DNA of 49,573 bases from Blastocatellia bacterium. GTDB taxonomy: Bacteria > Acidobacteriota > Blastocatellia > Pyrinomonadales > Pyrinomonadaceae. Below are positions 1-8,726 of this stretch, in pieces. The notes under the pieces are model-generated. The model saw only the letters and a list, made by a program, of their open reading frames with translations. It made no database searches and was not told the DNA's origin. How positions within the stretch are numbered: position 1 is the stretch's first letter; every line of letters starts with the position of its first letter. The position numbers and the translations under genes were made by a program. The stretch is taken from the NCBI GenBank assembly GCA_016789265.1, contig JAEUQK010000037.1, positions 1 to 49,573 on the forward strand. The letters run 5' to 3'.

Positions 1-1
1 A

Positions 2-361
2 GCCCGTATGCCCGAAGGAATGAGCGTATTCCTTCCTCTTGAAAACGACCAGCTTGGCAAGGATATCGATTCGATAAAGTATCTTTATGGCACCATGGAC
101 GTTTCCGGAAACACAACATCGATCTCTGCGACTGCCCGGACACTTCAAGCTGAACAAGCCGTTAGCTTGAGAGACACTCTTGAGGGCCTCCAGATGCTTG
201 GCAAGGCTTTCCTTGGCAACGCAAAGGGAGCCGACAAAAAGGTCTATGCCCGCCTGATCGAAAACGTGAAGTTCACCGCGAAAGGGAACGACGTTTCGAT
301 GGACCTGGTGATCGCCCAAACAGATATGGATTTTCTGGTCGGTTTGTTGGCAAAGAAATAG
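2..361 (+). CDS. Conserved hypothetical protein, C-terminal part (5' end outside window)
   Basis: The reading frame is open to the first base of the window, so this is the end of a longer gene rather than a complete 117-residue protein. The visible part alternates hydrophobic and charged residues as in a beta-rich globular domain and ends in a hydrophobic stretch (FLVGLLAKK) right before the stop. No catalytic motif, signal peptide or membrane segment is visible in what remains. It resembles exported conserved hypotheticals of acidobacteria, but that is an impression, not a match. It converges on the truncated helicase gene on the other strand, with only about 86 bases between the two stops. 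Function unknown. Confidence 0.6.
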   Translation, partial: ARMPEGMSVFLPLENDQLGKDIDSIKYLYGTMDVSGNTTSISATARTLQAEQAVSLRDTLEGLQMLGKAFLGNAKGADKKVYARLIENVKFTAKGNDVSMDLVIAQTDMDFLVGLLAKK

Positions 362-447
362 CTGAGGGTGCAAAAGCCCTTGCGTCAGCAAAGACATGAA
401 ATTCCCTTTGAACGCTTCGCCCTTGCTTACGCGCGGGCTTCCGCTTA

Positions 448-1323
448 TCATCGTCGGCGAAATCTACCGCCGCCTTGTCGTTTAGGGGCCGCGAATTGCT
501 CGACATCGCGATTGAAATGCCCGGCATCATCGAAAAGTGGAAATAGCTGAAGACCGGGCGAAAGATATGCCGCCCGAAGCTCCACAGGTCTGGTACCTGC
601 CCGATTGATAACGTGGACCTTTCCTCCGCGAACTTCCTCGATCCATTTGGCAAACTCCTCGGCCCTTCCTACCGTCGCCGAAAGCAGCAGTATACGGATT
701 CGCGGAGGTGTCAGGATAATGGCTTCCTCCCAAACATGCCCACGTTCCTCGTCTGCGAGATAATGGGCCTCGTCCAAAATGACGAAATCAGTTCGTACCT
801 GTTCCCCTTCTCTTAGAGCGTCAAAAAGCTGGTTTCGATAGATCTCCGTTGTGCCGACGATGAGCGGAGCGTCGGTGTTTTCCTTGCGGTCACCAGTTAG
901 GATACCGACGTTCTCGGCACCGAATTCAGCAGAAAACTCAACATATTTCGAATTCGTGAGAGCCTTTAGCGGAGTCGTGTACCAGGCACGCTGTCCTTTT
1001 GCGAGCAGCCGTCGGATCTCTTCACGAGCGATCCATGTCTTGCCGCTTCCGGTGGGGGCCGTGACAAGCACGTCCTCGTGTTCGATCGCTTCAAGTGCCT
1101 CGATCTGAAACGGGTCGGGTCGAAAAGGCTGAGCTTCCGGAATGCCGATCCCCTCTAAAAGCCTTTCGGTAGCCTTCATCTGCCCGATGGTCTGCCTCAA
1201 TTCCTCAAACCGCGCAGAACTTTCGCCTGCAATTCCGCGTTTATTGTTTCGTTCGTCTATGGGGCGCGGCGATCGTCGTTTACCGGTTCGGCTGCGGGGT
1301 CGGTTGTCGGAGCGTCTCGGCAT
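448..1323 (-). pseudogene. Ski2-like DEAD/DEAH helicase, first RecA domain only (probably truncated)
   Basis: The 291-residue product carries a complete helicase domain 1: Q-like region near residue 70, Walker A APTGSGKT (89-96), motif Ia TPLKALTNSK (about 117-126), LTGD, Walker B DEAH (174-177) and motif III SAT (205-207). Such superfamily 2 RNA/DNA helicases normally run to 700 residues or more and need a second RecA domain with motifs IV-VI. Here the frame ends after a Gly/Arg-rich stretch (QGGGRFRRR), and none of the three minus-strand frames in the remaining 447 bases encodes domain 2; another gene ends there on the opposite strand. The rest therefore appears deleted, not merely frameshifted. 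I chose ATG at 1323; the longer frame to 1338 would need a TTG start inside a REP-like hairpin. An assembly join is an alternative explanation. Confidence 0.7.
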
Positions 1324-1333
1324 AGTTGCGTAC

Positions 1334-1352
1334 AACAAACTTCAGTTTGCTG
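1334..1352. repeat. REP-like short hairpin, copy 1
   Basis: The core caaacttcagtttg forms a 6-bp stem (CAAACT/AGTTTG) with a two-base loop. The same core, with variation, recurs near 3579-3598 and 33919-33937. It sits just upstream of the helicase start. Confidence 0.5.
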
Positions 1353-1503
1353 CTGTTAGCTAAGCGTAACGAATATGATCCAATTCTTCCAATTACCGCC
1401 GCGAGCTGTTAAAATGGACAATTTGTACCGCAACTGTTTTTGCGGGCAAAGCGTCTAACTCGAAAGGCTTGCAGTTCAGCCAATTTTAGATGCGTAAAGT
1501 AAT

Positions 1504-2832
1504 ATGTTCGACCAGGAATCATACAGTTTTGAGGTGCCGGCAGAACCCCTCCGTGAGGGCGATATGTTCTATCACTACGAGGTCGGCACGTGGAAACTTG
1601 ATCGCCGTTTATACTCGATCCTCGGTATTTCGCTATTATTGAATCTTACGTTCTTCGGGGTTATGGCCCAGACCAACGTTTTGATGGCGCGCGGCTGCGA
1701 CAGCCCGTTCGTCGGCCGGGTATGCCAGGTTCTCGATCTGGCTTACGTGGGAACGGTACTTTTCGGCACTGAGCGTGAATATGTAGATACCGCATACGAT
1801 CGGACGGATCTTGGCGAGGCTGAGGTCACTTGGATAGATCAAACGGGTGTCCCTCCGCAGTTCGAGTATCCTGAAGGCTATTTCTATCGGGAAACTCCGC
1901 CTCAGGATCAGATCGCGATGAATCCGAACAACGGTTTTATCGCCCCTGGGATACCATCCGTAAGCCCGGTACAGAGTGGAAACAGCCTGGTCGATACCCC
2001 GGCGATCGCACCAAAACAGAACAAGAATGCCGTCGTAGGCGATATTCCGGATTCTCCGTTCGATCTTTCGGATACGAATACAGCTTCGGCCAAAAGCCCA
2101 AGTAAAAAAGGAAAGGGCAGCTCCAACTCTGAAAAGTCCGATGCGGAAAAGAGCGTAGCAAAGACTAACAGCAACACCGGAAATCCGGCTGTCGACCCGA
2201 CCGAACCGGTCGATCCGAACGAGATAAACAAACGGCCGTTCAAAGACCTTGGGGATCTTGTAAACGAAAAGGTTTCTAAGAATGAGGTCGATCTTCAGTC
2301 TGAATTTTCGATCAACGCCCGCGGGAAGCTTAACAAAGAAGGAAAGTTTGACCCGAAGAGCTTTAAGTACATTGCCGCGTCGAGTCCGGATCCGGATATG
2401 ATCGATGTGGTAAAACGCGGTATTGAGGCTATAAACGAAAGCGGCTATTTGAAATACCTATCCGACCTTAGCGGCAAGGACCTTGATCTTCAGGTCAAAC
2501 AGGACCTGGCGAATTTGAATGCAGTGGTTCAGACCGAACTCGAAAGTGAGAATCGAGCGCGAACGCTCAGCAGCCTTCTGGGTTCACTCATCTCGATGAA
2601 GATGAAAGAAAAGCAGGCTGTCGATGCCGACGAAAACGACAAGGACGACCTTATCCTTCTTGAAAATGCAAAGGTCGAACAGGTTGGCAAGAAATTGATA
2701 ATTACGTTCAACGTACCGAAGGAGATCGTCCATAAGATGATCGAACGAAAACTCGCTGAACAAGCCGCTGAATCGAAAAAACCCAGCGGGAATGCGATGA
2801 CAAATCGAAACGACAACACTGCGGCGAAATAA
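1504..2832 (+). CDS. Membrane-anchored protein with TonB-like layout, unknown function
   Basis: 442 residues. A short cytoplasmic N-terminus is followed by one hydrophobic segment at about residues 38-57 (YSILGISLLLNLTFFGVMAQ), then a long Asn/Pro/Ser/Lys-rich linker (about 130-250) and a folded C-terminal part (about 260-425) rich in charged residues. There is a hydrophilic Lys/Asn tail. This order (single anchor, disordered spacer, small periplasmic domain) is like TonB/TolA, and the region containing NARGKLNKEGKFDPKSFKY resembles the start of a TonB-type domain, but I cannot confirm homology. Two cysteines follow the anchor (CDSPFVGRVC) and could form a disulphide. It is directly followed by a second exported hypothetical protein with a three-base gap, so the two are probably co-transcribed. 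Product unrecognised beyond this. Confidence 0.75.
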   Translation: MFDQESYSFEVPAEPLREGDMFYHYEVGTWKLDRRLYSILGISLLLNLTFFGVMAQTNVLMARGCDSPFVGRVCQVLDLAYVGTVLFGTEREYVDTAYDRTDLGEAEVTWIDQTGVPPQFEYPEGYFYRETPPQDQIAMNPNNGFIAPGIPSVSPVQSGNSLVDTPAIAPKQNKNAVVGDIPDSPFDLSDTNTASAKSPSKKGKGSSNSEKSDAEKSVAKTNSNTGNPAVDPTEPVDPNEINKRPFKDLGDLVNEKVSKNEVDLQSEFSINARGKLNKEGKFDPKSFKYIAASSPDPDMIDVVKRGIEAINESGYLKYLSDLSGKDLDLQVKQDLANLNAVVQTELESENRARTLSSLLGSLISMKMKEKQAVDADENDKDDLILLENAKVEQVGKKLIITFNVPKEIVHKMIERKLAEQAAESKKPSGNAMTNRNDNTAAK

Positions 2833-2835
2833 GCA

Positions 2836-3474
2836 TTGACCATCACGAAAAGCAAAAACTCTATCCTCGTACTTACCACGCTTGGCGTGTACCTCAGCCT
2901 GTTGATGGTTGGTGGCTCAGCTCCGCAGGTCTTCGCTCACTCGGCGACGACGCGTAACTTTGAGATCACGGACGAGATCGAGGTCAAGGACGATCTTGAT
3001 ACTAAGCCGGACGACACAATTGCTGCGGCCGAAATTGTTAATTCCGCAAGTTTCCGGGAATTTGCGAGTGCTTACGCCGAATATGTTCTCGATAGTTACA
3101 ATGACGAACTAAGGTTCGGTGAAAAGTTGAATAGAGCGTGTCCCGATGGGTGTCGCCTCTCGAATTTGACCTATTTCACTACCTTTACCCCAACGTTAGA
3201 ACAGTTTTTTAGCGTCTCAGACTACACACAAAGTATTGATTGGAAAGGAGATACTCGTCACCAAAGGATCGAGATCAAGTATTCTCCATCCCGTGGGGAA
3301 CTCTCCGAACTACAATCTGCGTTTTTGATCAACTCCACTGGTTCGGAGCGACCATTTGAATCGATCATCCAAAGTTCAAATGTTCAGATCGAACCCCAGA
3401 ACGGTCATTTGGTCATAGTCACTCGCCTTCCTCGCGCCGGTCTCGACGCCCTACTTGCGAAAGACGCAAAGTAG
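2836..3474 (+). CDS. Exported hypothetical protein, partner of the upstream anchored protein
   Basis: 212 residues starting at a TTG codon three bases after the preceding stop. This start is chosen because it gives a classic signal peptide: positive N-terminus (TITKSKN), hydrophobic core, and a likely cleavage after PQVFA near residue 35; the next ATG (2905) would destroy it. The mature part has two cysteines (CPDGCR) and no recognisable catalytic motif. Strict spacing implies translational coupling with the upstream anchored protein, so both probably act in the periplasm in the same process. Function unknown. Confidence 0.7.
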   Translation: MTITKSKNSILVLTTLGVYLSLLMVGGSAPQVFAHSATTRNFEITDEIEVKDDLDTKPDDTIAAAEIVNSASFREFASAYAEYVLDSYNDELRFGEKLNRACPDGCRLSNLTYFTTFTPTLEQFFSVSDYTQSIDWKGDTRHQRIEIKYSPSRGELSELQSAFLINSTGSERPFESIIQSSNVQIEPQNGHLVIVTRLPRAGLDALLAKDAK

Positions 3475-3536
3475 CGGCGAGCGGGATCAACACCCGATCA
3501 TTTTCGCCATAAACTCAAAACTTCGGAACAAATGTC

Positions 3537-3598
3537 CAACAATCTTTAGTTTGTTGAACTCTTGAGCTTCAGTATTTCAACAGACTGAAGTTTGTTGG
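3537..3598. repeat. REP-like hairpin pair upstream of secA (copies 2 and 3)
   Basis: Two imperfect palindromes lie here: caac...ttgttg at 3537-3556 and CAACA-gACTGAAGT-TTGTTG at 3579-3598. Both end in the TTGTTG arm also seen in copy 1. They lie in the 141-base gap between the exported protein and secA. Confidence 0.5.
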
Positions 3599-3615
3599 AC
3601 GATTAAGAGGAAATC

Positions 3616-6423
3616 ATGGCAGTTAACAGTTTTGCAGATAAATTAGTCAAAAAAGTATTCGGATCGAGCAGCGATATCTTTCTGAAGAAGGCTCGGCCGA
3701 TCGTTGCCGAGATCAACGATTTGGAAGCTAAGATCGAGAAGCTTTCGGACGACGAGCTAAAAGCTCAGACGCCGAAATTCAAAGAGATCATCGCAAAGCA
3801 TCTCGAAGGGATCGACGATAAAGCAGCGCGCCGAAAAGCCGAACAGGAGATCCTTCACGATCTTTTGCCTGAAGCGTTTGCGACCGTACGTGAGGCTTCT
3901 CGCCGCGTAACGGGCATGCGGCATTTCGATGTGCAAATGATCGGCGGCATTGCATTGCACCAAGGCCGCATTGCTGAGATGCGAACGGGCGAAGGTAAGA
4001 CACTCGTCGCGACCTTACCGTCATATTTAAACGGACTTACCGGCCGCGGCGTAAACGTCGTCACGGTTAACGACTATCTCGCACTTCGCGACGCGGAGTG
4101 GATGGGCAAGATCCATAAATTCCTCGGCCTCTCAGTCGGCTGTATCCAGAACGATATGGACGACGTCGAGCGAAAGGAAGCTTACTCAGCAGATATCACG
4201 TACGGCACGAACAATGAGTTTGGCTTCGATTACCTTCGAGACAATATGAAGTTCGATGTCGAATCGCTCGTCCAGCGTGATCATTACTATGCGATCATCG
4301 ACGAAGTCGATTCGATCCTTATCGACGAAGCCCGAACCCCGCTCATCATTTCCGGAGCAACAGACGATGCTACTGATAAGTACTACGTTGCAAACGACAT
4401 AATTCCACGACTCGAAAAAGGCCACAAGGACGAAGAGACAAAGGTAACGACCGGCGACTATCTCGTAGATGAAAAGAACCACTCTGCAGTGCTGACGGAA
4501 CAAGGAGTTTCTAAGGCGGAAAAACTTCTCGGTGTCGCGAATCTCTACGATCCCGGCAATATGGAGTTGCTCCATTGCGTAGAACAAGCTCTCAAGGCCC
4601 ATACGCTCTATCGGCTCGATCATCATTACGTCGTGCAGGACGGCGAGGTCATAATCGTTGACGATTTCACAGGTCGCCTGATGCAGGGACGACGCTGGTC
4701 TGACGGGCTTCATCAAGCCGTCGAGGCAAAAGAAGGCGTCAAGATCGAACGCGAAAACCAGACGCTTGCGACGATCACTCTGCAGAACTACTTCCGAATG
4801 TACGAGAAGCTGTCAGGCATGACCGGTACGGCCGAAACAGAAGCGGAGGAGTTCGGAACGACTTACAACATTGATGTCGTAATAATCCCTACAAACCAGG
4901 CGATGATCAGAAAGGACAATTCCGACATGATCTATCGTACGCTGCCCGAAAAATGGGATGCGGTGGTCGATGAGATCAAGGATCTGCACGCTGAGGGCCG
5001 TCCCGTCCTTGTGGGTACTGTTTCCGTTGAAAATTCGGAATTGATCTCGGACCGTTTGAAAAAGATCGGTATTCCGCACAATGTTCTCAACGCCAAGTAC
5101 CACGAACGTGAGGCCGAGATCGTCGCACAGGCCGGCCGCAAAGGCGCTGTAACTATCGCAACGAACATGGCGGGCCGCGGTACCGACATTTTGCTTGGCG
5201 GCAACCCTGAATTTCTCGCGAACGAATACCTGAAACGGATGGAGATCAATCCGGACGAGGCAACGCCCGAACAATTTGAAGAGCAGCTGAGAAAAGCGAA
5301 AGCCGTCGTCGCTGAGGAACACAAAGAAGTCGTCGCCGTCGGCGGCCTTCACATCCTCGGCACTGAACGCCACGAATCACGGCGCATAGATAATCAGCTC
5401 CGCGGCCGAGCCGGCCGTCAGGGCGATCCCGGATCCTCGAGGTTCGTCCTTTCCCTCGAAGATGACCTGATGCGCATATTCGCGGGCGATAAGGTTCGTT
5501 CGATGATGGAATGGCTCGGGATGGAAAAGGGTGTTGCGATCGAATCTCGCACCGTCTCCAAGCAGATCGAACGAGCGCAGAAGGCTGTCGAAGCCCGTAA
5601 CTTCGAGACACGCAAACACGTTCTCAAATACGACGACGTTATGAACAAACAGCGTGAAACCATCTACGGACTCCGTCGTCAACTTATGTTCGAACCCGAA
5701 CATCGCGAGTATCTTCTCGGTGAGAACGGCGTTGCAAAAGATCTTCTTCACGATCTTACTCATAGTTTCTTAAGCCTTGAGGCCGGACCGGACAAATGGG
5801 ACGTTGATACGTTTGCCGCAGAGATCGAGAGTATTTATGCCGTCGATCCTGCTAAAGACGCAGGAGTTGATTTCCACTCAATGAATCCCGATCAGATAGA
5901 GGAGGCGATCTGGAAGAAGGCGTCGGCAAACTATGCTGCAAAGGAAAAACTTGCCGGCGAAGAATCCCTGCGGGCTTACGAGCGATACATTATGCTCAAC
6001 ATCATCGATTCACAGTGGAAAGACCACCTTCTCTCGATCGATCAGGTCAAGCAGGGTATTGGCCTGGTAGGATATGGGCAAAAAGATCCGCTCGTGGAAT
6101 ACAAGAAGCAGTCGTTCGATATGTTTCAGGACATGCTCGACCGCATCGACACAAATACGTGCAAATCGCTTTTCCACCTTCACGTTGTTACACAAGACGA
6201 ACAGGAAGAGCGTGAACGTCTGGAACGTCTCGCTCAACAGCGGGCGCGAAAACAGGCGGCGGGAATGGCATTTACGGGGGCGATGGCGACCGCCGAGGCC
6301 GCAGGTGCCGAGGCCGCTCGACATACACCCTATGTCCGAGACACGCCAAAGATGAAACCCAATCAACCCTGCTACTGTGGCTCAGGCAAGAAGTTCAAGA
6401 AGTGCCACGGCGCGGGAATGTAG
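3616..6423 (+). CDS. secA: SecA, preprotein translocase ATPase
   Basis: SecA drives post-translational export of unfolded proteins through SecYEG at the inner membrane. The 935-residue product has the full family layout: Walker A MRTGEGKT near residue 118-125, the DEVDS Walker B (IIDEVDSIL), the preprotein cross-linking region, the second nucleotide-binding domain with TNMAGRGTDI and GLHILGTERHESRRIDNQLRGRAGRQGD-type motifs (only partly quoted), helical scaffold, and a C-terminal zinc-binding SEC-C motif (PCYCGSGKKFKKCHG) that binds SecB and lipids. A good ribosome site (AAGAGGA) lies seven bases before the ATG. The gene stands alone, followed by a strong terminator. The many signal peptides in this window are its clients. 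Confidence 0.98.
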   Translation: MAVNSFADKLVKKVFGSSSDIFLKKARPIVAEINDLEAKIEKLSDDELKAQTPKFKEIIAKHLEGIDDKAARRKAEQEILHDLLPEAFATVREASRRVTGMRHFDVQMIGGIALHQGRIAEMRTGEGKTLVATLPSYLNGLTGRGVNVVTVNDYLALRDAEWMGKIHKFLGLSVGCIQNDMDDVERKEAYSADITYGTNNEFGFDYLRDNMKFDVESLVQRDHYYAIIDEVDSILIDEARTPLIISGATDDATDKYYVANDIIPRLEKGHKDEETKVTTGDYLVDEKNHSAVLTEQGVSKAEKLLGVANLYDPGNMELLHCVEQALKAHTLYRLDHHYVVQDGEVIIVDDFTGRLMQGRRWSDGLHQAVEAKEGVKIERENQTLATITLQNYFRMYEKLSGMTGTAETEAEEFGTTYNIDVVIIPTNQAMIRKDNSDMIYRTLPEKWDAVVDEIKDLHAEGRPVLVGTVSVENSELISDRLKKIGIPHNVLNAKYHEREAEIVAQAGRKGAVTIATNMAGRGTDILLGGNPEFLANEYLKRMEINPDEATPEQFEEQLRKAKAVVAEEHKEVVAVGGLHILGTERHESRRIDNQLRGRAGRQGDPGSSRFVLSLEDDLMRIFAGDKVRSMMEWLGMEKGVAIESRTVSKQIERAQKAVEARNFETRKHVLKYDDVMNKQRETIYGLRRQLMFEPEHREYLLGENGVAKDLLHDLTHSFLSLEAGPDKWDVDTFAAEIESIYAVDPAKDAGVDFHSMNPDQIEEAIWKKASANYAAKEKLAGEESLRAYERYIMLNIIDSQWKDHLLSIDQVKQGIGLVGYGQKDPLVEYKKQSFDMFQDMLDRIDTNTCKSLFHLHVVTQDEQEERERLERLAQQRARKQAAGMAFTGAMATAEAAGAEAARHTPYVRDTPKMKPNQPCYCGSGKKFKKCHGAGM

Positions 6424-6441
6424 ATTCAGGTAAGGAGAAAT

Positions 6442-6476
6442 AAATGCGGGGCCGACTTGTCGTGCCCCGCATTTTT
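6442..6476. terminator. Rho-independent terminator after secA
   Basis: An 11-bp stem aaatgcggggc/gccccgcattt closes a loop that can itself pair (cgac/gtcg), followed by a T-run on the plus strand. It lies between two convergent genes and can serve both. Confidence 0.85.
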
Positions 6477-6499
6477 AATGAAATCTAGGTGGACCCGCT

Positions 6500-7081
6500 C
6501 TATTTGTTCGCGGGAGCGGTGTTAGCAGCCGCGGGTTTCTCTTCAGATGGTTTCTGTGCACCTGCCTTTATGTCCGTAATTTGAGCATGGATGAACTTCC
6601 AGCCGTCAGGGCCTTTCCGCATGACCCAAGTGACCATAGAGTTTCGCTCTTCGGTCTTGCCGTCCATCGTCGTCTTACCGGTCGCTCGGGAGTAAACGAC
6701 CGCTCCATCACCTGCCGGATGGGTCCTGACCTTTAAGTCATTGAACTTAAGTCCTTCCCATTTGACCTTACCAGACTTGATCTGTTCCAAGCGGGATGCC
6801 TTTGTCTGCATTTCTCCGTTTTGGTCGATCAACGAATAATCGTCGGCGTAGAATTTTCCGACCGCATCGGCGTCGTTCTTATTGAGTGCCGCCTCGAAAT
6901 CCGCGATCATTCTTTTCACATCGCCTTCAACTGCGGCTGTGTCTGGTTTCGAAGTGTTAGCATTATTCGCGGCGTTCGCCGGCTTATTTGTTGCATTATT
7001 GGTCGCTGCCTGTTCGCCGCACGCTGACAAAAACACTGACGTTCCGATCAACACTACAAAAACGATGATTCTCCTTCGCAT
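6500..7081 (-). CDS. Lipoprotein with NTF2/SnoaL-like (DUF4440-type) domain
   Basis: 193 residues. The signal peptide ends in a lipobox (VFLSAC), so the protein should be lipid-anchored at Cys21. An Asn/Ala-rich linker follows (about 22-50). The folded domain (about 52-170) has the pattern of the SnoaL/DUF4440 cone fold: an initial helix (DFEAALNKNDADAVGKFYAD), then GEMQTKASRLEQI, and strand-rich repeats ending WKFIHAQI. This superfamily includes enzymes and simple ligand-binding proteins; no catalytic set can be assigned. A Pro/Ala-rich hydrophilic tail ends the protein. It is transcribed alone. Function unknown beyond the fold. Confidence 0.85.
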   Translation of the reverse strand: MRRRIIVFVVLIGTSVFLSACGEQAATNNATNKPANAANNANTSKPDTAAVEGDVKRMIADFEAALNKNDADAVGKFYADDYSLIDQNGEMQTKASRLEQIKSGKVKWEGLKFNDLKVRTHPAGDGAVVYSRATGKTTMDGKTEERNSMVTWVMRKGPDGWKFIHAQITDIKAGAQKPSEEKPAAANTAPANK

Positions 7082-7358
7082 AGATCTCCTCTTTTTTTTG
7101 ATACGACGCTTGTTTTGAGCAGTTCGATCAGCTGCCGCATCCTATTAGACAGCCGTTCGCCCGAGAAGTGGGAATTGTCGTGATTTGGAAGACGCAGGTT
7201 TTATACGCTTGTTAAGGTCGTAAGTCAAGCAAAAAGGCCCTGCGTTGTTGCATTTACCGATGCGATCCATTTCCTGTCTTGAATCGACGTGGATCGGGTC
7301 CCAAAACAACAAAAGGCGGCCATTTACGACCGCCCCGGCAACCAAGATCTGGACAATA

Positions 7359-8654
7359 TCATTGGCCGATCTTTGGCGGTGCAAGTTTTTTGAGACTTCC
7401 CTGCCCGCTGATCTGCCGATTTCCGGCGACCTTCTCGGCCTGAGCGAATGCTCGAAGAAAATTCCCACCAAGCACCTTGTGAATGTCTTGCTCAGAATAT
7501 CCACGCCGCAGCATCTCATAAGTGATCAGTACCAGATCCTCCATCCCGTTCATTCCCGTAGGTAGGAACGGAACACCGTCAAAATCTGAACCAAGTCCAA
7601 CAATATCTATCCCGGCGACCTTCTTCATATGGTCAATGTGATCTACGATCCGCTTATAGTCAGCTACGTAGATCGGGTTTGCCGCGAACAGCTTTCTCTC
7701 GGCCTCGTTATAACCGTCGGGATCATTCTCGAACTGCTTTCTCAGAGCCTCGATCTGGGGACGTAGTCGTGCCGCCCGATCGTTCTCCTCTTGATTGGTC
7801 CGTGAGTCAAGAAACGAAGGATAGAAATTGATCATCATTACGCCGCCGTTCTTCGCAACTCGCTTGAGGACCTCATCCGGCACATTTCGCGTATGGTCGC
7901 TAATGCCGCGTGCACTCGAATGCGATGCGATTATTGGTGCAGTCGAAATATCAAGAACATCGTTCATTACCTTCACTGACACATGCGAAATATCGACAAG
8001 CATGCCAAGGCGATTCATTTCCTTAACTACCTCTTTCCCAAAATCGGACAGGCCGTTATTTTTGACCTCGCCTCTGTGTGCGTCGGCCCAATCGTGCGAA
8101 ACATTATGGGTCAAGGTCATATACCTAATGCCAAGGCGATAGAAATTTCGCAGGGCATAAAGCGAATTCTCGATCGCATATCCGCCTTCGATTCCCATCA
8201 ACAAGCAGACCTTACCCAGCTTTTTGGCCCGGCGGATCTCGCCCGACGTCGTGCACATCATTACTTGCTGAGGATGCTTTTCGGCCTCGCGATAGGTCGC
8301 ATCGATGAGGTCCATCGCCCGCCGCATCGCACCGCCGGTTTTCAACATCTCGCCGCCAACGTAGATCGACATAAACTCGCCAGTTATGCCGCTTGCTTTG
8401 AACCGCGCCAGATCAGTGTGAAACGGCGATCCGTCCTTGTGAAACTTTCCGATCGAATTCGAAGCAAGATCGAAATCCTCATCGACCATCGGCGAAGGAA
8501 TGTCATTATGTCCGTCGATAACGATGGCGTTTCTATGGATCTTGAGCGCGCGCTGCCACAAGACAGGGTCGGCATCCTTCGGCATTGTTTGCCCCAGCGC
8601 AGAGATAGTTAGCGTTAAAACTATCAAGACCAAAACTGTCGTTTTCATATTCAT
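7359..8654 (-). CDS. Exported membrane-dipeptidase-like metallopeptidase (peptidase M19)
   Basis: 431 residues with a signal peptide (cleavage near SALGQ, about residue 22). M19 enzymes hydrolyse dipeptides, often with D-residues, using two zinc ions. The metal ligands are visible in order: HNDIP (HxD, about 48-50), the Glu in MGIEGGY, the His residues in THNVSHDW and in DISHVS, ASHSSARG, and the Asp in GLGSDFDG. Length and order fit the family. The ribosome site AAGGAA precedes the ATG at 8654. It probably recycles dipeptides from food or peptidoglycan in the periplasm. It is not in an obvious operon; 277 bases without a convincing gene lie between it and the lipoprotein. Confidence 0.93.
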   Translation of the reverse strand: MNMKTTVLVLIVLTLTISALGQTMPKDADPVLWQRALKIHRNAIVIDGHNDIPSPMVDEDFDLASNSIGKFHKDGSPFHTDLARFKASGITGEFMSIYVGGEMLKTGGAMRRAMDLIDATYREAEKHPQQVMMCTTSGEIRRAKKLGKVCLLMGIEGGYAIENSLYALRNFYRLGIRYMTLTHNVSHDWADAHRGEVKNNGLSDFGKEVVKEMNRLGMLVDISHVSVKVMNDVLDISTAPIIASHSSARGISDHTRNVPDEVLKRVAKNGGVMMINFYPSFLDSRTNQEENDRAARLRPQIEALRKQFENDPDGYNEAERKLFAANPIYVADYKRIVDHIDHMKKVAGIDIVGLGSDFDGVPFLPTGMNGMEDLVLITYEMLRRGYSEQDIHKVLGGNFLRAFAQAEKVAGNRQISGQGSLKKLAPPKIGQ

Positions 8655-8726
8655 TAGTTCCTTAAATGGTAAGCATGAGATGAGGCAAGTGTAGCCTGTT
8701 TCAATTGGATCGAGAAGCGCAAAGAC

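Noticed and set aside
273..653. A 126-codon minus-strand ORF beside the truncated helicase as a possible continuation after a frameshift
   Set aside because: It has no helicase motifs IV-VI and overlaps two other genes; a simple frameshift does not restore domain 2.
7145..7519. A 124-codon minus-strand ORF in and beyond the dipeptidase 3' end
   Set aside because: It overlaps the dipeptidase reading frame for most of its N-terminal part, has no ribosome site and no recognisable sequence.
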